From NCBI GenBank assembly GCA_021846145.1, contig JAJZCJ010000040.1, positions 1 to 16,707 on the forward strand: 16,707 nt of DNA. Reading direction: 5' to 3'. A model generated the notes under the pieces. That model worked only from the letters and a program-made list of their open reading frames with translations. It had not been told where the DNA came from and searched no databases. Within the stretch, counting starts at the first letter, position 1; each line of letters opens with the position of its first letter. This document shows, piece after piece, positions 7,498 through 14,764 of the stretch. The DNA is from Bacillota bacterium (GTDB lineage Bacteria; Bacillota; Bacilli; Alicyclobacillales; SLC66). Both the position numbers and the translations under genes were made by a program.

Positions 7498-8301
7498 ATG
7501 GAAAGCAACAAGGAATTGGAATTACGTGAGTATTGGCAGATTATTCGTAAGTGGTGGGTACTGATCGTCAGTGTAACCTTGGTTGCCGTGATCATCAGCG
7601 CCGTTTGGAGCGAGTTTTTGATCAAACCAACCTATGAAGAAAGTACCACACTACTCGTCAATCAAAAGTTAAATTCTGCGCAACTTGCCTTGAGTGCCCT
7701 GTATAGTAACGTACAGGCAAATGAGTCGCTGGTGACGACCTATAGCGATATCATGAACAGCAACGCGATATTGAATCCAACGATTCAAAAATTGCATCTC
7801 CCTTATAAAACCTCTCAACTGGCTAGCATGATTTCGCTGACATCCAACAATCAGTCGGAAGTGATTACGCTCAGTGTGAAAGCCAATTCCCCGGAACTCG
7901 CGGCGAACATCGCCAACACACTAGCGTCGGTCTTTCGGAATAAAGTGGTCGAACTTATGCAGGTGAGCAATGTACAAGTCGTCGACCCCGCAGTAGCGCA
8001 AGCCAACCCGAACCCTGTCAGTCCTAATAAGAAAATGAACGTTGCCATTGCGTTGGTGCTTGGCTTAATGGTGAGTGTAGGAGTTGCATTTTTGATCGAG
8101 TACCTCGACGATACTGTGCATTCAGAAGAGGAAGTGTCAGATCTTCTTGGTGTCCCGGTGCTTGGGGTAGTCCCGCAAATTCATCCAACGATGAAGAAGA
8201 ACGGGAATGGGAAGACCAGTACAACGACCGATACTCAGCGCAAAGTGGTGGATAACGGCGTAACGACTGTCGAAAATCAGAATCATTACGTCAATAGTTG
8301 A
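7498..8301 (+). CDS. ywqC: Wzz/YwqC-like polysaccharide chain-length determinant and BY-kinase modulator
   Basis: A membrane protein that activates the partner BY-kinase and controls EPS chain length. The ATG at 7498 is preferred over the GTG at 7486 because GTGAGGG lies just upstream of the ATG and includes the GTG itself. The protein has 267 residues. It has an N-terminal Wzz-type segment (ELREYWQIIRKWW), a membrane helix at about 19-40, an extracellular helical domain at about 45-165, the family's Pro-rich motif PNPVSPNKK (171-179), and a second membrane helix at about 181-201. The cytoplasmic tail LDDTVHSEEEVSDLLGVPVLG (203-223) is the region that contacts and activates the kinase in this family. 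The tail after 235 is low-complexity and polar. The kinase follows 34 bp later, as in Gram-positive systems with split membrane and kinase proteins. Confidence 0.93.
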   Translation: MESNKELELREYWQIIRKWWVLIVSVTLVAVIISAVWSEFLIKPTYEESTTLLVNQKLNSAQLALSALYSNVQANESLVTTYSDIMNSNAILNPTIQKLHLPYKTSQLASMISLTSNNQSEVITLSVKANSPELAANIANTLASVFRNKVVELMQVSNVQVVDPAVAQANPNPVSPNKKMNVAIALVLGLMVSVGVAFLIEYLDDTVHSEEEVSDLLGVPVLGVVPQIHPTMKKNGNGKTSTTTDTQRKVVDNGVTTVENQNHYVNS

Positions 8302-8335
8302 TTGCTAGTTGAGTGATTCTAATGAGGTGAAAATT

Positions 8336-9046
8336 GTGAAACATTCGAAAAAAACAGAGCGACATGAGAACCTTGTCACCATATTGAACCCGAACTCGAC
8401 GATCTCTGAAGCCTATCGTATGATAAGAACAAACATGGACTTTATGTCGCTTGATGAGCCCATCAAATCAATGGTGATCACCAGTACTGTACCTGGCGAG
8501 GGAAAGACAGTGACGGGTGCGAATTTGGCGATTGTGAACGCACAGGCGGGGCGAAGAACCCTCATAGTGGACGCGGATCTTCGCAAACCAATGGTGCATC
8601 GAGCGTTTCAACTCTCTAACGTGCAGGGTCTTACGACCACGTTATTGAAACAAACACAATTGAATGACGCGATTCATCGCACATCAATTGAAAACTTGGA
8701 CGTCATCACGAGTGGGCCAATCCCCCCCAATCCTGCAGAAGTCGTTGGTTCGCGAGCGATGGGGGATCTTATTCAACAACTTACAAGCATGTATGACCTT
8801 GTGATCGTGGATTCACCGCCTGTGTTGTCAGTGACCGATGCGAAACTATTAGGTCAATTGGTTGACGGGATGCTTTTTGTCGTGAGCGCCAATCAGGTGA
8901 GCAGAGTAGCGCTAAAGAAAGCGAGGGAATCTCTTGAACTTGTCGGCGTGAGGGTGCTGGGAGCCGTGCTGAACAAGAAGAAAGTGAACAAGAGAGATGG
9001 GTATTATTATTACTATTATCAGTATGGGCATGGTGAGAGTAAATAA
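8336..9046 (+). CDS. ywqD: Bacterial tyrosine (BY) kinase, YwqD/CpsD/CapB type
   Basis: A cytoplasmic ATP-dependent protein-tyrosine kinase that autophosphorylates and controls EPS polymerisation and export with the upstream modulator. Start choice: the GTG at 8336 has GAGGTGA 5 bases upstream, while an in-frame TTG at 8309 has no ribosome site, so GTG is preferred (236 aa). Motifs: SEAYRMIRTN (24-33, oligomer interface), Walker A TVPGEGKT (51-58), Walker A' LIVDADLRKP (76-85), Walker B LVIVDSPP (155-162), and a C-terminal tyrosine cluster with six consecutive Tyr (223-228) and Y230. The gene has the same base composition as its left neighbours and is the last before the A+T-rich block. The divergent YwqE-type phosphatase is the expected counter-enzyme. 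Confidence 0.95.
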   Translation: MKHSKKTERHENLVTILNPNSTISEAYRMIRTNMDFMSLDEPIKSMVITSTVPGEGKTVTGANLAIVNAQAGRRTLIVDADLRKPMVHRAFQLSNVQGLTTTLLKQTQLNDAIHRTSIENLDVITSGPIPPNPAEVVGSRAMGDLIQQLTSMYDLVIVDSPPVLSVTDAKLLGQLVDGMLFVVSANQVSRVALKKARESLELVGVRVLGAVLNKKKVNKRDGYYYYYYQYGHGESK

Positions 9047-9269
9047 GGTGATATTTTTTTAACGATAATCACGACTGGAATTCTTGGGGGTCATAGGCGA
9101 CGAGAGTAATAATAATTTAGCATCTTTTGCGGTTGATCTTGTGGGTCCTGCGTAATTTAAGCTTTTTCTGGCAATCAAAAAGATATAAAATTGGTAATAA
9201 ATCATTTTCGCATTATCATTTACTTTGATTCAATAAAAACCTAAAAAAGAAAATAACGGGAATGCTGGT
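9047..9269 (+). other. Intergenic junction between the kinase operon and the A+T-rich sugar block
   Basis: These 223 bases hold no convincing gene. Composition changes from balanced to A+T-rich within them. A weak stem CTTTTT/AAAAAG occurs near 9160-9181 but lacks a following T run, and I see no clear terminator or promoter. This is the most likely left breakpoint of an exchanged EPS cassette (inference). Confidence 0.5.
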
Positions 9270-9899
9270 ATGAGATTCAGTATGAATAAATACGCCATTT
9301 TCAAAAGAACATTTGACTTGATTTTGTCTTTATTTGGACTAATCTTGATAAGCCCAATAATGGTGTCTATTGCAATTGCGATTAAACTTGATTCAAGAGG
9401 ACCAATCTTTTTTAAGCAAAAACGTTTTGGCAAAAATAAAATACTTTTTTATATTTATAAATTTAGAACAATGAAAATTAACGCACCTAATGATCGACCA
9501 ACTCATTTACTGGTGAATCCGGAGACTTATATTACTAAAATCGGTAGAATTCTCAGGAAGACAAGTCTTGATGAACTTCCGCAACTTATAAATATTGTAA
9601 AAGGGGAAATGAGCATAATTGGCCCCAGACCAGCTCTTTGGAATCAAGAGAATCTCATGATGGAAAGAGATAAATACGGGGTAAATCAGATAACACCAGG
9701 ATTAACGGGATGGGCGCAGATCAACGGTAGAGATGAATTGCCAATAGAAATAAAAGCTAAATTAGATGGCGAATATTTAAGCAAAATGAGTTTCAAATTT
9801 GATGTCCTAATCTTTTTGCGAACGATAAAAAGTGTATTAATAAGCGATGGTGTCGTAGAGGGTAATACATTTAATAAAAAGGATATAAATGGAGGATAA
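9270..9899 (+). CDS. Initiating phosphoglycosyl transferase (bacterial sugar transferase, EpsL/WcaJ C-terminal type)
   Basis: Transfers a sugar-1-phosphate from a UDP-sugar to undecaprenyl phosphate at the inner membrane face, the first step of the repeat unit. The 209-residue form is the short monotopic type without the extra N-terminal helices of WcaJ/WbaP. It has a basic N-terminus, a hydrophobic segment at about 15-40, KFRTM (64-68), TSLDELPQLINIVKGEM (98-114), IIGPRP (116-121) and PGLTGWAQINGRD (143-155), all hallmarks of the family (PF02397). The start may be the ATG at 9270 or 9282; neither has a strong ribosome site. Its TAA (9897-9899) is followed in the same frame by the epimerase remnant. 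The first sugar is not predictable from sequence alone. Confidence 0.93.
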   Translation: MRFSMNKYAIFKRTFDLILSLFGLILISPIMVSIAIAIKLDSRGPIFFKQKRFGKNKILFYIYKFRTMKINAPNDRPTHLLVNPETYITKIGRILRKTSLDELPQLINIVKGEMSIIGPRPALWNQENLMMERDKYGVNQITPGLTGWAQINGRDELPIEIKAKLDGEYLSKMSFKFDVLIFLRTIKSVLISDGVVEGNTFNKKDINGG

Positions 9900-10739
9900 A
9901 AAATAATCACTGAAGAATATAATGAACCCCTTAAATGCCTGGTTAGAAAGAATAGCAATACTCAATTAATTGATTCATCAGGGCTTTCTATAGAAAAAAT
10001 ATATGGGGATTTAGGCGATAAAAAAATATTAGAAAATGCAATGGAAGGAGTAAGTACAGTTTTACATATTGCTTCAATTACATCTTCTCGAATAATAATA
10101 GAAGCTGCAATTAAAAAAAATGTAAAGTGGGTAATCCTGGTTCATACGACCGGAAGGTATTCAAAATACAAGAGTGCTTCTAAAGAATACATCGAAATCG
10201 AAGATTGGGTACTTTCAAAACGAGATTTGATAGCAATTACTGTTATACGGCCTACAATGATATATGGTTCTTCAATGGATAGAAATATGTACAAACTTAT
10301 TGATTATTTATATAAACACAAATATTTCCCTTTGTTTGGTAGCGGTAAAAATCTAATGCAACCAGTGTATGCAAAGGATTTGGGTTATGCATATTATGAT
10401 GTTTTAATTAATAAAGAAAATACTTTTAATAAAGAGTATAACCTTGCTGGAAAGAACCCAATTCGTTATATTGATCTAATTGCACAAGTTACACTCGCGC
10501 TAAAAAAACAGAATGTGATTATTAAAATTCCATTATGGTTTTCAATTACAGCAGCTAGGGTATATAACAAATTAACAAAATCGCCAATGATTTCGGTCGA
10601 ACAGGTTTTGAGAATGCAGGAAGATAAGGCATTTAGTTATGAAGAAGCTACAAATGACTTTGGATTTTCCCCAACTTCTTTTGAAGAAGGGATTATTCTA
10701 GAAGTAGCCGAATATTTAAATTCAATTGCTAAGAGGTAA
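9900..10739 (+). pseudogene. NAD-dependent epimerase/dehydratase with missing N-terminus (start codon and Rossmann motif lost)
   Basis: From 9900 the frame is open for 279 codons before the TAA at 10737, but it has no ATG/GTG/TTG near its beginning. The first ATG, at 10041, is deep inside the fold. The decoded start (TEEYNEPLKCLVRKNSN, then IEKIYGDLGD, then MEGVSTVLHIA) matches the second beta-alpha unit onward of an extended short-chain dehydrogenase. The usual first strand with GxxGxxG, about 20 residues, is absent. A good GGAGG site remains at 9891-9895, so a deletion of roughly 50-60 bp probably removed the start and cofactor-binding loop. Later parts look sound: YSKYK as the YxxxK motif, VIRPTMIYG, and MQPVYAKDLG. 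It is probably non-functional; low expression from ATG 10041 or a non-standard start (ATA/ATC) cannot be excluded. Substrate unknown. Confidence 0.8.
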
Positions 10740-10743
10740 TAGA

Positions 10744-11165
10744 ATGAGAATTCTTTTTGTATGTCAATACTATTATCCAGAGCAATTTAAAATTAACGAT
10801 ATAACATCAGAATTGGTTCGAGAAGGGCACGAAATAACAGTATTAACCGGGTTGCCGAATTACCCCAATGGTATAATTGAAAAGGAATATAGAAACAAAA
10901 AAAAAGAAGAGAAGTGATTAATGGTGTAAAAGTAATAAGAACTTGGCTGATAGGCAGAGGAAATACTAGAAAGAAAATGATTTTGAACTATCTTAGTTTT
11001 GCTTTTTCTGCTTTCATTAAATCTTTTTCGATAAAGTTCATATGCTATTTTTATGCCTACATTACTCGAACGGGTAGATTTCATAGCAAATCAAGCCTAG
11101 ATGAATTGCCACAAGCAATTAACATTCTTTATGAAAAAAGGGAAAATAAATTAAACAAGTGGTGA
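10744..11165 (+). pseudogene. Decayed WbuB-like glycosyltransferase, frameshifted and 3'-replaced
   Basis: The gene starts at the ATG at 10744 with AAGAGGT upstream and overlaps nothing. The first 57 residues (MRILFVCQYYYPEQFKINDI, then VLTGLPNYPNG) closely match the start of the intact glycosyltransferase at 11669. The frame stops at 10917, just after a run of nine A bases near 10895-10905. Adding one base to that run restores the reading into REVINGVKVIRTW and LNYLSFAFSAFIKSF, which align with INGVNVIRVT and FNYVSYALNASLKVF of the intact copy. Homology ends near 11040, and the rest is a scrap of a different gene (see 11055-11129). So it lost most of its acceptor domain and the whole donor domain, and cannot be active. 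A homopolymer sequencing error could explain the shift, but not the chimeric 3' part. Confidence 0.88.
11055..11129 (+). pseudogene. Fragment of a second bacterial sugar transferase gene
   Basis: In the restored frame of the broken glycosyltransferase the codons at 11055-11129 read ITRTGRFHSKSSLDELPQ followed by AINIL. This is the signature of the phosphoglycosyl transferase family and parallels ITKIGRILRKTSLDELPQ in the intact gene at 9270. The expected continuation KGEMSxxGPRP is absent. The DNA differs from the 9270 gene at many positions, so this is a relic of another family member, not a recent copy. It marks a recombination join near 11040-11055. Confidence 0.75.
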
Positions 11166-11668
11166 GAGAATGCCAGTTTAAATTGGTTTCGTGTACTTGA
11201 AACCAATTTAGATATTCGGACATATCAACGATGTAAATATCTATTTTTTAAGATTGGTAGATAAATCGAGATGTGTTCAAGTGAAAACTAGAAAAAGGAA
11301 TCTTATGCTATTTGGTCATAGAAAGGATTTATGAAGGCTGATTGTAAAATATTTTTATTAAATACATTATACAGAAAAATTGATTAGTATGATTGATATG
11401 TTAATATTGATTAGCCAAATGCTGAGTGAGGAATTATTCTTTAAACATGTACCATTAGGATGGCAGAACTTATGGCAGAGCCTTTATAAATATATACCTT
11501 GGAAAAATAACCACGTCGAAAATTCGAAGTGGATGGAGGAGGAATGTAAGTTTCAGCATGTTGCAGCAACGAAATTTTTAATTCACTACGCAGATATCTT
11601 TTGAAACGTTAAAAGTGGAATATTGATGTGTTTTGTGATAAAGTCAAATGATGGGGAGTTTCAACGAA
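11166..11668 (+). other. About 500 bp without a recognisable gene, in the degraded part of the cluster
   Basis: A+T-rich sequence with a perfect 12-bp inverted repeat at 11179-11210. It also holds a 74-codon frame at 11380-11604 that begins with TTG, has no ribosome site and matches nothing I recognise, although fragments such as HVPLGWQNLWQSLYKYIPW look protein-like. It is best read as debris from earlier EPS genes between the broken and intact glycosyltransferases. The end of the stretch carries the GGGGAG site of the next gene. Confidence 0.6.
11179..11210. repeat. Perfect 12-bp inverted repeat (hairpin) after the decayed glycosyltransferase
   Basis: TAAATTGGTTTC (11179-11190) and GAAACCAATTTA (11199-11210) are exact inverted copies with an 8-base loop, starting 13 bases after the TGA at 11163-11165. 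There is no following T run, so it is not a standard intrinsic terminator. It could be a bidirectional stem, or an end or scar of a small mobile element. Confidence 0.65.
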
Positions 11669-12880
11669 ATGAAAATACTAGTAATATGTCAATATTATTA
11701 TCCAGAGCAATTTAGAGTGAATGATATATGTGAGCAACTTGTGAAGGATAGACACTCAGTTACGGTTTTAACTGGTCTTCCAAATTATCCATCTGGTAAT
11801 ATATCTAGAGAATACAGATGGGGAAAAAAGAGAAATGAAATAATTAATGGAGTGAATGTAATTAGAGTAACTGAAGTTGGAAGAAAGAGTGGATTTATAA
11901 GGTTAGTATTCAATTATGTAAGTTATGCGCTAAACGCATCCTTAAAGGTTTTTTTTCTTAAAAATGATTTTGACATTATTTTTGTGTATCAGCTTTCTCC
12001 CATTACGATGGCTATTCCTGGCGTTTTACTTAATAAAATTGCGGGAACTCCGTTGTATTTGTATTGTTGTGACATTTGGCCAGAATCAATGAGGGCTGTA
12101 TTACCAAATTTAGATGGTGTTATATATAAATTGGTTAGCCGCATAAGCAGTTATGTTTATAAACAATGTGATGCCATTACTGTAACTTCAAAACCTTTTA
12201 TTCAATATTTTATTCAACAACACTCAATTCAAAATGAAAGATTATCATATATACCTCAGCATGCCGAGGACTTATATCTAGATATGGATTTAACATCTTG
12301 TTCTGATTCTATAGTCAACTTTGTTTTTATGGGAAATATAGGAGTAGTGCAGGATATTGGATGTATTCTTGATGCTGCTGAAAGAATTAAAGATATGCCA
12401 AACTTTAAGATTCACTTTGTTGGCGATGGATCTCAACTCGCATATTACAAAATCATTGTTGAGAACAAAGGTATTGGTGATATTGTGATATTTCATGGGC
12501 GTTATCCATTAGATAAAATGACTGACTTCTATCGATTAGCAGATGCTTGTCTACTTACCTTAAGGGCGGAAACTATAGTTGGGTTAACGGTTCCTTCAAA
12601 GCTACAAGGATATATGGCGGCCGGTAAGCCTGTGATAGGTGCTATCAATGGGGCTGCTCAAGAGATTATTAAGGAATCAGGATGCGGAGTATGTGTCAAC
12701 GCAAGTGACTCAAAGGCCTTAGCTGAATCAATGAGGGATTTTATAGAAAACCCTAATAAGTACAAAGATTGTGGCGAAAATGGTAGAAGATACTTTCGAG
12801 AGAATTTTACTAAGGCTAATTTTATGAGTAAAATAATTGAAAGGTTTAATGAAATAATAGAGGAGCGATATTATGTTTGA
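11669..12880 (+). CDS. wbuB: WbuB-like family 4 glycosyltransferase
   Basis: Probable retaining GT4-type transferase adding an N-acetyl-L-deoxyaminosugar (WbuB is the proposed L-FucNAc transferase of enterobacterial O-antigens) to the lipid-linked repeat unit in the cytoplasm. The start is the ATG at 11669, with GGGGAG about 10 bases before it; an in-frame ATG at 11648 lies upstream of that site. The 403 residues hold the family N-terminus (CQYYYPEQFRVNDI, TGLPNYPSG), a mid-protein DIWPESM, a beta strand FVFMGNIGVVQDI opening the donor domain, and the nucleotide-sugar motif LTVPSKLQGYMAAGKPVIGA. Its last codons overlap the next gene by 8 bp, tying it to the L-aminosugar cassette. It is the intact counterpart of the broken copy at 10744. 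Confidence 0.9.
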   Translation: MKILVICQYYYPEQFRVNDICEQLVKDRHSVTVLTGLPNYPSGNISREYRWGKKRNEIINGVNVIRVTEVGRKSGFIRLVFNYVSYALNASLKVFFLKNDFDIIFVYQLSPITMAIPGVLLNKIAGTPLYLYCCDIWPESMRAVLPNLDGVIYKLVSRISSYVYKQCDAITVTSKPFIQYFIQQHSIQNERLSYIPQHAEDLYLDMDLTSCSDSIVNFVFMGNIGVVQDIGCILDAAERIKDMPNFKIHFVGDGSQLAYYKIIVENKGIGDIVIFHGRYPLDKMTDFYRLADACLLTLRAETIVGLTVPSKLQGYMAAGKPVIGAINGAAQEIIKESGCGVCVNASDSKALAESMRDFIENPNKYKDCGENGRRYFRENFTKANFMSKIIERFNEIIEERYYV

Positions 12881-13901
12881 TAATAAAACTCTTTTGATTA
12901 CTGGAGGCACTGGATCATTTGGCAATGCAGTAATGGAAAAATTTCTCGATACAGATATAGGTGAGATTAGAATATTTTCTCGTGATGAAAAAAAGCAAGA
13001 TGATATGAGAAAATTATACAAAAATGATAAGTTAAAGTTTTATATTGGAGATGTACGAGATTTAGCAAGTGTCAATAATGCTATGTATGATGTGGATTAT
13101 GTTTTTCACGCAGCTGCATTAAAACAAGTACCTTCATGTGAATTTTTCCCACTTGAGGCAGTTAAGACGAATATCATCGGAACAGACAATGTTCTTACGG
13201 CGGCAATTGATTATCAAGTAAAAAAAGTGATATGTCTTTCAACAGATAAAGCAGCTTATCCTATTAATGCAATGGGTATTTCTAAAGCAATGATGGAGAA
13301 AGTGTTTGTGGCCAAGTCAAAAACTGTTCCTTCAGAAAAAACTAATATTTCCGGTACTCGCTATGGCAATGTTATGGCTTCAAGAGGTTCTGTTATTCCG
13401 TTGTTTATAAACCAAATCAAAAGTGGAGAGCCGCTCACTATTACTGATCCAAATATGACAAGATTTCTTATGAGCCTGGAAGAAGCGGTAGATCTTGTCA
13501 TGTTTGCATTTCAATACGCAGTAACAGGAGATATTATGGTTAAAAAAGCCCCTGCATCGACTATTGGAAATTTAGCAAAGGCACTTCGTATTATATTTAA
13601 TGCCAATAATCCAATTAGAATTATTGGTACTAGGCATGGTGAAAAACTATATGAGACTTTACTTACAAAAGAAGAGCATATGGCTGTCGAAGATTTGGGA
13701 GACTTCTATAGGATTCCAGCAGATAATAGAGACCTAAATTACGATAAGTACTTTGTAGAAGGGAAGCTTAAATTACAAGAGGAAGAGGATTACAATTCTC
13801 ATAACACCGAAAGGCTAGATGTTGAACAAATTATTGATAAGCTGATGAAATTGGATTACATTAAGAAAGAGTTGGAAAGCTGGGTGGGTATTAACTTATG
13901 A
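12873..13901 (+). CDS. fnlA: UDP-GlcNAc 5-inverting 4,6-dehydratase (FnlA/CapE/WbjB type)
   Basis: First enzyme of the UDP-L-aminosugar branch: removes water across C4-C6 of UDP-GlcNAc and inverts C5, giving a UDP-2-acetamido-2,6-dideoxy-L-4-hexulose. The 342 residues have the Rossmann motif GGTGSFG (11-17), FHAAALKQVPSCE (78-90), LSTDKAAYPINAMGISKAMMEK (122-143) and GTRYGNVMASRGSVIPLF. The catalytic position holds MGISK (134-138), an MxxxK in place of the usual YxxxK, as known for CapE-type enzymes, so this is normal here and not damage. GAGGAG lies 8 bases before the ATG. It overlaps the glycosyltransferase by 8 bp and the reductase by 4 bp, indicating translational coupling. Confidence 0.93.
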   Translation: MFDNKTLLITGGTGSFGNAVMEKFLDTDIGEIRIFSRDEKKQDDMRKLYKNDKLKFYIGDVRDLASVNNAMYDVDYVFHAAALKQVPSCEFFPLEAVKTNIIGTDNVLTAAIDYQVKKVICLSTDKAAYPINAMGISKAMMEKVFVAKSKTVPSEKTNISGTRYGNVMASRGSVIPLFINQIKSGEPLTITDPNMTRFLMSLEEAVDLVMFAFQYAVTGDIMVKKAPASTIGNLAKALRIIFNANNPIRIIGTRHGEKLYETLLTKEEHMAVEDLGDFYRIPADNRDLNYDKYFVEGKLKLQEEEDYNSHNTERLDVEQIIDKLMKLDYIKKELESWVGINL

Positions 13902-14764
13902 AAGTGCTAGTCCTTGGATCAACAGGTATGGCAGGACATATGATATCCATTTATCTTTCGGAAGTAGGGTATGAAGTCACAGGATTCAGCAGACGTACTT
14001 TTTTATATTGCAATAATATTACTGGCGATATTACTGAATTTAAGCTTGTTAAAAACGTTATTGATGAGGGTAATTTTGATGCGGTTATAAATGCCATTGG
14101 TATCTTAAACAAGGATGCTGATGAAAGAAAGGATGACGCTGTTTTGTTAAATAGTTATCTACCTCATTTTTTAAGCGAAATCACAAGAAAAATGAAAACG
14201 AAAATTATTCATATGAGCACTGACTGTGTTTTCTCTGGTAAAGACGGCGGATATGTTGAGGATTCCTTTAAGGATGGAGTAACTTTCTATGATAGATCTA
14301 AAGCTTTAGGCGAAATTGATAATGGAAAGGACTTAACCTTCAGGATCTCTATAATCGGCCCTGACTTAGAAATAAATGGGTTTGGCCTTTTTAATTGGTT
14401 CATGCAACAGAATAAGAAGATACATGGATTTACAAAAGCTATTTGGACTGGGGTTACCACATTAACATTAGCTAAAGCTATGGAAAAAGCTATAGAGGAC
14501 GATCTTACAGGGGTATATAATCTGGTTAATAATTATACAATTAGCAAATATGAATTACTCGCACTTTTTAACAAATATTTTAAAAATGATTCACTCTCTA
14601 TTCTGCCGAATGATTCTGTGGTATTAGATAAATCACTTTTAAATACGAGAAAAGACTTTGATTTCATGGTTCCTAGCTATGAAGAAATGGTTATCGAGAT
14701 GAAAGAGTGGATTGTAAATCATATAGAACTCTACCCGCACTACAATGAGGAGTGGATTAATTGA
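13898..14764 (+). CDS. RmlD-like UDP-4-keto-L-aminosugar reductase (FnlB or QnlA/WbvR role)
   Basis: Predicted NAD(P)H-dependent reductase of the 4-keto group produced by the FnlA-like enzyme. The 288 residues show the Rossmann motif GSTGMAGH (7-14), INAIG (65-69), MSTDCVFSG (106-114) and the catalytic YDRSK (131-135). CapF/FnlB-type enzymes are longer (about 370 residues) because they carry a C-terminal cupin domain. No cupin is present here, so length and layout fit the RmlD-like 4-reductases WbvR/QnlA of the L-RhaNAc/L-QuiNAc route better. That choice is inference. It overlaps both neighbours by 4 bp (ATGA and TTGA joins). Confidence 0.85.
   Translation: MKVLVLGSTGMAGHMISIYLSEVGYEVTGFSRRTFLYCNNITGDITEFKLVKNVIDEGNFDAVINAIGILNKDADERKDDAVLLNSYLPHFLSEITRKMKTKIIHMSTDCVFSGKDGGYVEDSFKDGVTFYDRSKALGEIDNGKDLTFRISIIGPDLEINGFGLFNWFMQQNKKIHGFTKAIWTGVTTLTLAKAMEKAIEDDLTGVYNLVNNYTISKYELLALFNKYFKNDSLSILPNDSVVLDKSLLNTRKDFDFMVPSYEEMVIEMKEWIVNHIELYPHYNEEWIN

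Noticed and set aside
12873..13901. MxxxK at the catalytic site of the dehydratase considered as inactivation
   Set aside because: Met in place of Tyr is a known feature of CapE/FnlA-type 5-inverting dehydratases, and all other motifs are intact.
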